From assembly GCA_910585935.1 (NCBI GenBank), contig CAJUHN010000149.1, positions 1 to 9,600 on the forward strand: a DNA stretch of 9,600 nt. Direction: 5' to 3'. Positions 1 through 7,271 of this stretch are shown here, in pieces. The stretch comes from an uncultured Lachnospiraceae bacterium (GTDB lineage Bacteria; Bacillota; Clostridia; Lachnospirales; Lachnospiraceae). The number at the start of each line of letters is the position of its first letter. The stretch's first letter is position 1. The position numbers and the translations under genes were made by a program. The notes under the pieces are model-generated. The model was given only the letters and a program-made list of their open reading frames with translations. It was not told the DNA's origin and searched no databases.

Positions 1-293
1 GGTATTTTTACTTTCTCTAAATTTTCACATTCTCGAAACGCATTCTCTCCTATTTCTTTTACACTTTCTGGTATGATTATCTCTTTTAAGCTCCTACATC
101 TTTCAAATGCCTCTTCACCGATTACCTCTAATGAACTTGGTAAATTGATTGTTTTTAATTTATAACATTCAAAAAATGTACTCTTCCCTATGATTTTCAG
201 TGTACTTGGTAATTCTACTCTTTCTAAATTTGAGCATCTCATAAAACTACTTTCTTCTAAAATCGTCACTCCCTCTGGTATATTCATTTCTTC
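1..293 (-). repeat. Direct repeat unit B, 293 bp identical to 1042-1334
   Basis: Aligned by eye at an offset of 1041, every base from 1 to 293 matches 1042-1334. The first mismatches are at 294 and 296, after which the copies differ frequently, including two extra codons in the other copy. The block lies inside the repeat-encoding part of both leucine-rich repeat genes. It may continue past the left edge. Confidence 0.93.
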
Positions 294-605
294 CAGACTT
301 CTACAACCAGAAAAAGTAATTACTCCTATCTCTTTTATACTTTCTGGTAAAGTAATTTTTTTTAATTCTCTACTATCTAGTGTACAAAAAGTTCCGTCTA
401 AGCTATACACCGGTTTTCCTAAAATATACTGAGGTACTATAACTTCCTCTTTATCTTCCTTTAAATAATATGTTAGTTTTACTCCTCTCTTATCTATACA
501 AAACGAATATGTCTGTATTTTATTATATTCACTCATGATATATAATGCCATGATAAGTAAAATACCAGTTAATATTATGTTCATAACAATAGATACTCTT
601 TTCAT
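1..605 (-). CDS. Membrane-anchored BspA-type leucine-rich repeat protein, copy 2 (partial, C-terminus outside window)
   Basis: The reading frame is open from ATG at 605 to the left edge, giving 201 full codons with no stop. The start is well defined: GGAGG lies 5 nt upstream, and the N-terminus MKRVSIVMN matches the neighbouring paralog. Residues about 3-24 form one hydrophobic segment after a basic start, with no lipobox, so I infer a signal anchor with the rest outside the cell. From about residue 80, roughly 23-residue repeats follow the LRR_5/BspA pattern (IPxSVxxIGxxAFxxCxxLxxI). This family is usually involved in binding at the cell surface. The gene is the second of a tandem pair behind the PAAR-like gene. 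About 293 bp of its repeat region is identical to the paralog at 915-1652, while its first 104 residues are only about two-thirds identical by hand count. A role as immunity protein or surface adhesin is inference only. Confidence 0.9.
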   Translation of the reverse strand, partial: MKRVSIVMNIILTGILLIMALYIMSEYNKIQTYSFCIDKRGVKLTYYLKEDKEEVIVPQYILGKPVYSLDGTFCTLDSRELKKITLPESIKEIGVITFSGCRSLEEMNIPEGVTILEESSFMRCSNLERVELPSTLKIIGKSTFFECYKLKTINLPSSLEVIGEEAFERCRSLKEIIIPESVKEIGENAFRECENLEKVKI

Positions 606-922
606 TTTTCCTCCTTATATAAAACTTCTACTATATCTGTCCCCCTATTTTCTCTTTCTTCTATTTTTAATATAATAATTTTTTTGTCATAAAACCTTTT
701 CGTATCATATTTTCTTCAGATTGAGAAAATATTTTTTCTATCTTTTTAAGTAAATAATAAAAAATGTCTAATAGCATATTCTATCTAGTAATTTGTCCTT
801 CCTAAGATAAATCCATCATATTCATAACTTATTTATCATCTATTTTCATCTACTATATCAAACTCATCTTTTATATTTAGATCTGTTATTACTCTCTTTA
901 TGTATCTTTCCTTTTTATTCAT
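602..922 (-). pseudogene. Possible decayed small gene between the two LRR genes
   Basis: One minus-strand frame runs from ATG at 922, whose codon overlaps the end of the upstream LRR gene (AATGAATAA), to a TGA at 604-602 that overlaps the start of the next LRR gene (ATGA). It is interrupted only by in-frame stops, at 838-836, 835-833, 787-785, 748-746 and 718-716, with no frame change needed. The intact first stretch is 28 residues beginning MNKKERYIKRVITDL. The last stretch, after 716, has 38 charged, protein-like residues ending EVLYKEEK. Both ends fitting the operon junctions suggests an old gene of about 105 codons lost by point mutations. Against this, five stops is not far below what such AT-rich DNA would give by chance, and no Shine-Dalgarno site precedes 922. 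I do not recognise the family. If it is not a pseudogene, this is a non-coding spacer of about 310 bp. Confidence 0.33.
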
Positions 923-1652
923 TTTGATATGGAATATTATTTTCTTTGGCATACTTTTCTGCATAGGAATTCTTCGGTGTAATAATTTCTACTTTTTCAG
1001 AACCTAAAAATGCATTCTCTCCTATCTTTTCTACACTTGCCGGTATTTTTACTTTCTCTAAATTTTCACATTCTCGAAACGCATTCTCTCCTATTTCTTT
1101 TACACTTTCTGGTATGATTATCTCTTTTAAGCTCCTACATCTTTCAAATGCCTCTTCACCGATTACCTCTAATGAACTTGGTAAATTGATTGTTTTTAAT
1201 TTATAACATTCAAAAAATGTACTCTTCCCTATGATTTTCAGTGTACTTGGTAATTCTACTCTTTCTAAATTTGAGCATCTCATAAAACTACTTTCTTCTA
1301 AAATCGTCACTCCCTCTGGTATATTCATTTCTTCTAAACTAATACAAGAAGAGAAAGTAGTTATTCCTATATCTTTTATTCCCTCTGGTAAAATAATCTT
1401 TTTTAATCGTGCTCCTCCACCACCTGTTGTACAGAAAGTCCCCTCTAAACTATACACTGGTTTTCCTAAAATATAATGAGGTACTATAATTTCTTCTTTA
1501 TCTTCCTTTAAATATTTTGTTATTGTCACTCCTCTCCTATTCACATTAAATAAATATGTTTGCATTTTATTATATTCATTCACGATATATAATGTTAGAA
1601 TAAATAAAATGCTAATTAATATTATATTCATAACAATAGATATTTTTTTCAT
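915..1652 (-). CDS. Membrane-anchored BspA-type leucine-rich repeat protein, copy 1
   Basis: This is a 245-aa protein when started at ATG 1652. A GTG at 1673 would add seven residues but has no ribosome-binding site, whereas ATG 1652 has AAGGAAAAGGA upstream and aligns with the paralog's start. Residues about 4-24 are a single hydrophobic anchor and there is no lipobox cysteine. From about residue 84 to 217 there are about six LRR_5/BspA repeats with the LPxSLxxIGxxAFxxC signature. The C-terminus (PKNSYAEKYAKENNIPY) is the usual cap of BspA-type domains. An unusual GGGGA run sits at residues 77-81, just before the repeats; the paralog has a shorter, different sequence there. The gene starts 26 nt after the PAAR-like gene stops and is probably co-transcribed. 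A downstream membrane-anchored protein with an exported binding domain fits an immunity role, but a surface adhesin is equally allowed by the sequence. Confidence 0.92.
   Translation of the reverse strand: MKKISIVMNIILISILFILTLYIVNEYNKMQTYLFNVNRRGVTITKYLKEDKEEIIVPHYILGKPVYSLEGTFCTTGGGGARLKKIILPEGIKDIGITTFSSCISLEEMNIPEGVTILEESSFMRCSNLERVELPSTLKIIGKSTFFECYKLKTINLPSSLEVIGEEAFERCRSLKEIIIPESVKEIGENAFRECENLEKVKIPASVEKIGENAFLGSEKVEIITPKNSYAEKYAKENNIPYQNE
1042..1334 (-). repeat. Direct repeat unit A, 293 bp identical to 1-293
   Basis: This is the partner of the block at the left edge. It encodes repeats two to five or so of the leucine-rich region in copy 1. Sequence on the N-terminal-coding side of 1334 drops abruptly in identity between the two genes. 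The right boundary is real; the left boundary cannot be judged because the other copy ends at the window edge. Confidence 0.93.
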
Positions 1653-1678
1653 TTTATCCTTTTCCTTTTTCACTATTT

Positions 1679-3553
1679 TTATTTATTTTTCCAACCATCG
1701 TTTTTACCATCATATCCTACAAATACTAAAATATATAATCTCATTCTCGCTTTTTCATCTGTTCCATTAAGACCTTGATATATTTCTTCTATTGTATAAT
1801 CTTTTTTTCCTATTTCTAAACTGAAATACTCCTCTTTATCTAAATCAAATTCTTTTATTATGCTATCTCTATAATCATCCATATTTATTGTATTGTTGTA
1901 GAAATCTAACTTCTTTTGTAAATCATCATTATTAATATAAATATAACTTACACTAATTTCTCCATCTTCTTTTTTTGTTATAGTTACTTCCATTCCCAAC
2001 ACTAATACTACTTCTGCAAATTCTAACTTTTTCTTTACCTTTTCTGCATCTTCTTCTGTTTTTTCTGAATTTGTTACTCCTCTTGCATATCCTATAATAC
2101 TAGCTCCTATGGATATTGCTGTACCATATGGTATGGACGTACTAAATACCATTTCAAATACTTTATCCATCTGTGATCCTACTAATCCTAAGCCTGTTAA
2201 TATTGTATCTGTAGCAAAATCTTTTTTATTATATGATAATCCTTCTAAATACTTTGAAGCATCGTTCAATGCAGAACCTGCAAATTCAATATTATTTCTC
2301 AAAGTATATGTTTCTATAATTTCTTCCTTTTTATCTGGATAAGTTGGTATATTTACAATAAAATCTCCTTTAACAGGACCATTTTCTTCTACTTTTATTT
2401 TAAGTATTTCTTTATTATTTGATTGTATATATTTTCCATTCTGGCAAACAGTATGTAATAAGTTAGCTTTTCCCATTTCTAGCCTCAGTCGATCAAATAC
2501 TTTGTCATCATATTCTATTGTATCTAAATATGCTGGCAAGACTGCTGCCATTCTATCATAGTATTGACTGACGCCTTGTAATATAGGAGAATATGCTGGA
2601 ACTATACCATATGCTGATAATGTATTTTTGTCATCTAATGTTTGATATGAATTTATCATATCGAGTGTTTCTCCTGTCTGTCCTTCTGTAATTCCCATCT
2701 TCATTTTTCTATAACCACAATTAATAAATTTTTCTATATCTTTTGTATTAGTCATTGTCATAAAGGTATAGGTCAATGCTTCATATAATGAAAGTACCAT
2801 ATCTCCCCAATTGTTTGGATCAGATTGCATTATAGATTCTATAAATTTCCAATTATAAGAAGTAATATTTCCCTCTGCATCTTTATTTATCATTATCTCC
2901 ATTAATTTTTCCTTATCCTGATTTAAAGCTACCATTCCCACTACTATGGCTTGAGTAACTGCTGAACCTCCTTTGTCTCTTGATACCTTTCCTTTTATTA
3001 ATGCTTCTGATTTTAATGTTCCTCCTGTTAATATTTTTAATTCTTTTTCTTCTTTTGTTTCTTCCTCTGCCGCCTCCTCAGCAGGCACTTCTTCTACTTC
3101 CATCACAATAGTTATCACTCCGCCATATAGACAGGCACATTTACTTTCTATGGTAAGAGCTGGTGCTCCATCTATTACATGTTCTTCATTTGTAAATATC
3201 CAAGGAGTCGGGGTCTGTAAATCACATTTATTGAACATCAAGGATTTTAGTGTAATCGCAGCTTTTGTAAAAAAACTTCCGATTCCTTTTCCTACACTTT
3301 CAAAAAATCCATCTCCCTCTTCTGCTTTATATTTCTCATCTGCCTGTTTTTTTGCATCTTCATATACTTTCTTTGAATTACAATCTCCAAAATGGCTTAA
3401 ATTTTCGTCTTTATAGTGGTCATTTGCATTTAATAGTGGTTCTCCCTTATAATAGACACCATGTCCATGTACCACATTTAGATAATTCTCCATCGTTCCA
3501 CAATCGCACTTTGCTTTCATTGACCTCACAATATATGCTTTTTCTTCTCCCAT
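1679..3553 (-). CDS. PAAR-like (DUF4280) spike-tip protein with large C-terminal putative effector region
   Basis: The protein has 624 aa. ATG 3553 follows the previous gene's TAA with no gap and has AAGGTGAT in front. Residues about 8-150 match the PAAR-like DUF4280 pattern: CxCG at 16-19, FGDC at 55-58, a later cysteine followed by TPTPW at 110-118, then GAPALTIESKCAC and a GG at 129-145. This domain caps the VgrG spike in contractile injection systems. It is split by a helical insert at about 61-108. A Glu-rich linker (about 152-171) leads to a C-terminal region of about 450 residues that I do not recognise. That region is largely helical, with a Gly-rich hydrophobic stretch at about 452-492 that could contact or enter a membrane. 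By analogy with evolved PAAR effectors I infer a delivered toxin, but no known catalytic motif is visible. Two membrane-anchored LRR genes follow and may give immunity. Confidence 0.85.
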   Translation of the reverse strand: MGEEKAYIVRSMKAKCDCGTMENYLNVVHGHGVYYKGEPLLNANDHYKDENLSHFGDCNSKKVYEDAKKQADEKYKAEEGDGFFESVGKGIGSFFTKAAITLKSLMFNKCDLQTPTPWIFTNEEHVIDGAPALTIESKCACLYGGVITIVMEVEEVPAEEAAEEETKEEKELKILTGGTLKSEALIKGKVSRDKGGSAVTQAIVVGMVALNQDKEKLMEIMINKDAEGNITSYNWKFIESIMQSDPNNWGDMVLSLYEALTYTFMTMTNTKDIEKFINCGYRKMKMGITEGQTGETLDMINSYQTLDDKNTLSAYGIVPAYSPILQGVSQYYDRMAAVLPAYLDTIEYDDKVFDRLRLEMGKANLLHTVCQNGKYIQSNNKEILKIKVEENGPVKGDFIVNIPTYPDKKEEIIETYTLRNNIEFAGSALNDASKYLEGLSYNKKDFATDTILTGLGLVGSQMDKVFEMVFSTSIPYGTAISIGASIIGYARGVTNSEKTEEDAEKVKKKLEFAEVVLVLGMEVTITKKEDGEISVSYIYINNDDLQKKLDFYNNTINMDDYRDSIIKEFDLDKEEYFSLEIGKKDYTIEEIYQGLNGTDEKARMRLYILVFVGYDGKNDGWKNK

Positions 3554-4081
3554 TTATATCACCTTCACCCTTTTTAATCCTATTCCGTAAAACCTTCTCC
3601 TCAACAAACTTTCTGCTACTGGCAAGGATATAATCACTTTATATTCTAGCAGCGGCGTCACGCGAAAGATTTGTTTTTCTCCTATTTTCTTTCTCTCTAA
3701 TACTAATTCTTCTATTGTTCCATTTGTATATTTCTTACTGCTTTCATGAAGACACTCTATCATTTCAAACTTCGCCACCCAATATAAAGGCGCTCTTTTA
3801 TTTTCTGGAGCAGTAGAAAAAACTTGTATTGCCTTAAATGAAATACTCTTATCATAAAGAGAAAATAACCGTTTTATCTTATCTGATATCAAAAATGTAG
3901 GCTCTGTTAAAATATCACATACCTCTTCATACTCTCTTCCGCTATAATACGCTACTTTTAAAGTTTCTAATTTCTCATATTCCTTTTCCTTCATCTGATA
4001 AGTATAGATATTCCGATCTAAATTCATCACTTCTATCGGATTTTCTACCGCTCTCTCCTGTGATAATTCAAAATACTCCAT
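3554..4081 (-). CDS. Imm11/DUF1629-like protein, putative effector adaptor or immunity protein
   Basis: The protein has 175 aa. ATG 4081 lies one base after the preceding stop, with GGAGGAAT as ribosome-binding site. The C-terminal part resembles the Imm11/DUF1629 family: LISDKIKRLF at 64-73, a middle segment APLYWVAKFEMIECLH at about 97-112, IFRVTP at 138-143 and a final VAESLLRRRFYGIGLKRVKV. In that family these positions hold an ISxxV helix, a central strand with YW and CLxxxxS, a short Phe strand, then an ISxxLxxxxxxGxxF ending. No signal peptide or membrane segment is seen, so it is probably cytoplasmic. It ends exactly where the PAAR-like gene begins, so it probably acts with that protein before secretion, as immunity protein, chaperone or loading factor. 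The family assignment is from pattern memory and is moderate; the role is inference. Confidence 0.6.
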   Translation of the reverse strand: MEYFELSQERAVENPIEVMNLDRNIYTYQMKEKEYEKLETLKVAYYSGREYEEVCDILTEPTFLISDKIKRLFSLYDKSISFKAIQVFSTAPENKRAPLYWVAKFEMIECLHESSKKYTNGTIEELVLERKKIGEKQIFRVTPLLEYKVIISLPVAESLLRRRFYGIGLKRVKVI

Positions 4082-4082
4082 C

Positions 4083-5171
4083 TTATTCCTCCTCTTTTTT
4101 TTCTTGTTCCTGAGCTACGGAAAAAGAAGCGAAATCAGAATTTAATGTTTTACATTCCTTCATCTGTATTTCCTCTATTTCACAAAAAGACAAAGTACTA
4201 TCTGATAAATCACACTCATTCCATTCCGTATGCTGAAAATGACAATGATAAAATTCTGTATTTTTATATACTTCTAGTTTCTCTTCTTTTTTGCTGTCGC
4301 TAAAAATCACCTTTTCAAACTTCACTTTATCAAAGTGACAATTCGCATAAGACCCTGCTATGTTCTCTCCCTGTTCTATGATTACATCTTCAAATTTACA
4401 ATTTTCAAACAAGCAATCGTTCATTTTACAGCCTCTTATCTCACAATTTTGAAACATACAATCTTTAAATACTCCAAAATTTAGATTTAAGTTTATCAAT
4501 GATTTTTTTTCATAATAAATGCCTCGAAACGTCCGAAATAATAAAGAAGTATCCATATCACAATTAAAAATATCCACCTCTGGCAATCTCGCCAGCACAG
4601 GCTTTTGCCAATCTTTATACTCTCCAAATGTGATAAAAAAGTTTTCTTCCTTTTGTAATTTCCTCAGCTTCTTTTTATCTATATTATCTGGTATCCAATA
4701 CTTCATATAACCGCTAAAATAAGAAAGTAACGAACGAACCGCCCGTAATCCCAATACCTGCATCTCTGCCTTTCTAATAAAGCGCCCCAAACGATTCTTT
4801 TTTGCCTGCCCCAACAATTCCTCCTGAAACTCTTCAATATATCTAGTCAGCCAATCTGCCTGCATATATTCTGTCAGAAAACTATCCCTCAATACTTGTC
4901 CCCCTGCTCCATAACAATCTAATTGAAAGACTGGCTGTTTCAAATAGTAAGAGGTGAATAAAAAAGAAATCGTTATTTCTGAAATAGAAGGAAGGATCTC
5001 TTCCTTTTGTAATTTCTGTAAAAGCTCTAAATAAGAATTTAATCCCTTCCCTATCATTTCCTGAATTTCTTCTTGTTCTTTTTCTATCGCTTCTTTTGTT
5101 TTTTGAAAAAGATGTAAAAATGCGGGAGGATAATATGTTTCCTCAAACATTTCAATATAACTGCCCGCCAT
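4083..5171 (-). CDS. Pentapeptide-repeat-like protein with helical N-terminal domain
   Basis: The protein has 362 aa. ATG 5171 has AGGAGAG upstream within the 19-nt gap after the VgrG-like gene. Residues 1-175 are mostly helical and charged, with no signal peptide. From about 200 to 345 a five-residue periodicity appears with Phe, Leu or Ile at the centre and many cysteines, for example FKDCMFQNCEIRGCKMNDC at 235-253 and a second block at about 306-345. This is typical of a right-handed quadrilateral beta-helix of the pentapeptide type, in a degenerate, Cys-rich form. Two less regular stretches (about 262-275 and 291-305) interrupt it. In VgrG and PAAR gene clusters, pentapeptide proteins of this kind sit between spike and effector genes. 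I infer an adaptor or cargo-holding role, but cannot exclude an effector. The C-terminal tail is a Glu/Lys-rich run. Confidence 0.82.
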   Translation of the reverse strand: MAGSYIEMFEETYYPPAFLHLFQKTKEAIEKEQEEIQEMIGKGLNSYLELLQKLQKEEILPSISEITISFLFTSYYLKQPVFQLDCYGAGGQVLRDSFLTEYMQADWLTRYIEEFQEELLGQAKKNRLGRFIRKAEMQVLGLRAVRSLLSYFSGYMKYWIPDNIDKKKLRKLQKEENFFITFGEYKDWQKPVLARLPEVDIFNCDMDTSLLFRTFRGIYYEKKSLINLNLNFGVFKDCMFQNCEIRGCKMNDCLFENCKFEDVIIEQGENIAGSYANCHFDKVKFEKVIFSDSKKEEKLEVYKNTEFYHCHFQHTEWNECDLSDSTLSFCEIEEIQMKECKTLNSDFASFSVAQEQEKKEEE

Positions 5172-5190
5172 CGAATATTTCTCTCCTTTT

Positions 5191-6636
5191 TTAATTTATA
5201 ATTACATTGCTCGCTGCCAATGCTGCTGTATCTTTTGTGATATCTAAATAAGCGCCTTCTGTTCCTACTGTAATTTCATTTTCCGCTACAATCCTCACCT
5301 CTGTTCCTGCCTGAATATTCACCGCTGTATCAGAAGAAATATTAATTGCTTTTTCTGAATAAATTTCTATCCCTTTTTCATCTGTTAAATTAATATAAAT
5401 TTTCCCCTCTTTTGCGATAATATAGAGGCCTTCATCTGTCAGCAAAATCTGTTTTCCGCCCGGCGCTTTCCAACTTTTATGCTTCGGATTCGCAGGTGGT
5501 GTAGCACATACAGAACTTGCTGCAAAGGCATCTGCTTCATTTCCAGAAGGAAAGAACACTCTCACCTCATCTCCCTCTTCTGGCATACAATACCATCCGC
5601 TCCCATCACTGGAAGAATAAGCCGTAGAATAAGGAAACCACCAAGAACCTCCCTCATCATATCCACCTTTATCTATATCCGTCAAATGCACTTGTACCTT
5701 ATCCTTTGATACTGCTTTTACAATTCCTTTCATCATTTTCCCTGCTGATTGTACATTAGGAGTAGCTGGTACTGCGATTCCAGAAAGATTTCCTGTAGAA
5801 GCACTTGTCCCTCCTCCTGGTGTAGAAGCACTGCCTCCCGTCTGCAGCAAACTATAGACCAACTCTAATATCCCATCTGATAATTCCGCTGTCACACCTT
5901 TAATTAATCTCTTTTTTCCATTCAACAGCACCATATCTCCTAAATAAACATAGGCATAAGACTTCACCCTCTCCTCTGAAAAGTCCTGTTGCATCACAGA
6001 AGCAGAAGCTGACATCTGCTGATAAGTATTTGTATCACTCCCAGAAGAATAAGAAGTCGCTTCTATTTCCTTAGTCTGACTTGCCGGCGGAAGTCCCACA
6101 TAAATCTGTGGTCTTTCTGATGTGATATTTGTCACAAAAGGAGCTTTTAATTGAGATGCCATTCTTTTTCCGAACTCCCAATCTGTTTCATTATACTGCA
6201 TAATAAGCGCTCCAATCGCCTTATCTGATACCATCATATGTAAATCTGCAATATCCTTTATATTTGCCGTTATAATCTGTCCATAAGTTTTTGCTGTATT
6301 TTGATAAGTTTTATTCTTTTTCTCCACATCCAGCCTGCAGCTAGTAGAAGATAATACCAACTGCACCTTACTATATTCTGTTTCATTCATTAAATTTAAA
6401 CTTTTTACACAGCCACAAAATAAAATAGAAGGCTGCTTTTGTGCTGTTGTTGTCACTGTCACAATCGTACTTTCATCTACCCTCTGCACATAATCCTTTG
6501 CCGCACCAGAATCAAGTTCCCCCTCAATGACTGCCTCCGCATGTTCATTTACCCTATGAACAATGGATAATTTCGTTATTTTTTGGAATGGAAAACCACT
6601 TACTGCAATATTGAAATGTGTAATCGTTTCTATCAT
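5191..6636 (-). CDS. VgrG / phage gp27-gp5-like spike protein
   Basis: The protein has 481 aa. ATG 6636 overlaps the upstream TGA by 4 nt (ATGA), with GAGGAAG as ribosome-binding site. Residues about 1-265 look like the gp27/late-control-D hub, including the VgrG-typical motif QYNETDWEFGKRMASQLKAPF at about 147-167. A Gly/Ser/Thr linker (about 266-290) leads to a gp5-like OB fold at about 300-378 (GIVKAV, WWFPYST, MPEEGDEVRVFFPSGNEADA). From about 393 (APGGKQILLTDEG) to the end, short alternating strands rich in I, V, E and T form the beta-helix needle expected to trimerise and carry a PAAR-like tip. It is shorter than most T6SS VgrGs and has no extra C-terminal domain, so effectors should be loaded through the tip or adaptors. 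The neighbours, an Eag-like gene just upstream and a DUF4280 gene downstream, agree with this role. Confidence 0.93.
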   Translation of the reverse strand: MIETITHFNIAVSGFPFQKITKLSIVHRVNEHAEAVIEGELDSGAAKDYVQRVDESTIVTVTTTAQKQPSILFCGCVKSLNLMNETEYSKVQLVLSSTSCRLDVEKKNKTYQNTAKTYGQIITANIKDIADLHMMVSDKAIGALIMQYNETDWEFGKRMASQLKAPFVTNITSERPQIYVGLPPASQTKEIEATSYSSGSDTNTYQQMSASASVMQQDFSEERVKSYAYVYLGDMVLLNGKKRLIKGVTAELSDGILELVYSLLQTGGSASTPGGGTSASTGNLSGIAVPATPNVQSAGKMMKGIVKAVSKDKVQVHLTDIDKGGYDEGGSWWFPYSTAYSSSDGSGWYCMPEEGDEVRVFFPSGNEADAFAASSVCATPPANPKHKSWKAPGGKQILLTDEGLYIIAKEGKIYINLTDEKGIEIYSEKAINISSDTAVNIQAGTEVRIVAENEITVGTEGAYLDITKDTAALAASNVIIN

Positions 6637-7271
6637 TTTTCTTCCTCCCCTTCTTCATCTTCTAAAAATCGAAAAGTTTCTAACATCTCTAACGCAATCG
6701 TTCGATATCTTTTATTATATTTATAACCAAAGTTCATAAACCCAATTAAAACTCTCTCTTCCAAAGAGCTAAAAAACATAATATTATAAATAGCAGCATC
6801 TAACGTATGAGAAACGAACTCCAGATAAGAAATATTGTGTTTTCCAGATTTTCTATTCTTTATTCCATAAATCGTCACCTTCGGTCCTGTCTTTTCTAAC
6901 ATCATCTTTGCAATCTTTGCAAAATCCCCCATAAATTCATTCGGAACTTTATGCTCTGTATAATGAAACCCCAAAGAAAAATTTAAGTAAGTATTTCCCC
7001 ACACGATTTGAGGTTTATTTCCTAACAAATAGATAGCACTGATCTCTTCCTCCGTGAGTTCCTCAAAATCACTTGGCATCCAAATCGCTGCCTTTTCCTG
7101 TAATATCCTTCTCTCCGAAAACTCAACCGGAATTTTATGAATGAGTATTGTTCCACTCTGTATCGATTGTTTATTTTCCTCTTCTATCGTTTCCTCTGCA
7201 AATCTCTTCTTTTCAAACGCCTCATATCTTTCCCTCTCTCTTAGTATCTTTTCATCCATATTTTCTTCCAT
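6633..7271 (-). CDS. DcrB/Eag-like (Mog1/PsbP-fold) putative effector chaperone or adaptor
   Basis: The protein has 212 aa from ATG 7271, which has GGAGGTG seven bases upstream. A TTG directly before it is possible but less likely. ATG at 7259 is a third option. Residues 1-37 are charged and helical. From about 41 the order of elements looks like the DcrB/Eag fold: ILIHKIPVEF, a Pro near 66, a Gly-containing strand at 92-103 (GNTYLNFSLGFH), a helix 110-128, KVTIYGIKNR, the strand SYLEFVSHT, then IYNIMFFSSLEERVLIGFMNF at about 161-181 and a final helix MLETFRFL. The pair of strands with FFSSLEERVLIGFMNF is the most characteristic part. Eag proteins are T6SS chaperones encoded beside VgrG that hold effector membrane segments. 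This gene overlaps VgrG by 4 nt. The fold call is from pattern recognition only and should be tested by profile search. Confidence 0.6.
   Translation of the reverse strand: MEENMDEKILRERERYEAFEKKRFAEETIEEENKQSIQSGTILIHKIPVEFSERRILQEKAAIWMPSDFEELTEEEISAIYLLGNKPQIVWGNTYLNFSLGFHYTEHKVPNEFMGDFAKIAKMMLEKTGPKVTIYGIKNRKSGKHNISYLEFVSHTLDAAIYNIMFFSSLEERVLIGFMNFGYKYNKRYRTIALEMLETFRFLEDEEGEEEK

Noticed and set aside
190..432. Open frame on the + strand, with a near copy at 1231-1476
   Set aside because: Both are antisense shadows of the LRR genes. Their similarity simply follows from the duplicated minus-strand genes.
1..1652. LRR repeats considered as a CRISPR-like or tandem DNA array
   Set aside because: The periodicity is about 69 bp and matches 23-residue protein repeats within open frames, so it is coding.
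1653..1673. GTG start at 1673 for LRR copy 1
   Set aside because: There is no Shine-Dalgarno before it, while ATG 1652 has one and matches the paralog's N-terminus.
2973..3416. Open frame of 147 codons on the + strand
   Set aside because: It is antisense to the DUF4280 and linker region of the PAAR-like gene, has a low-complexity Ser/Phe-rich product typical of reverse frames, and has no convincing ribosome-binding site.
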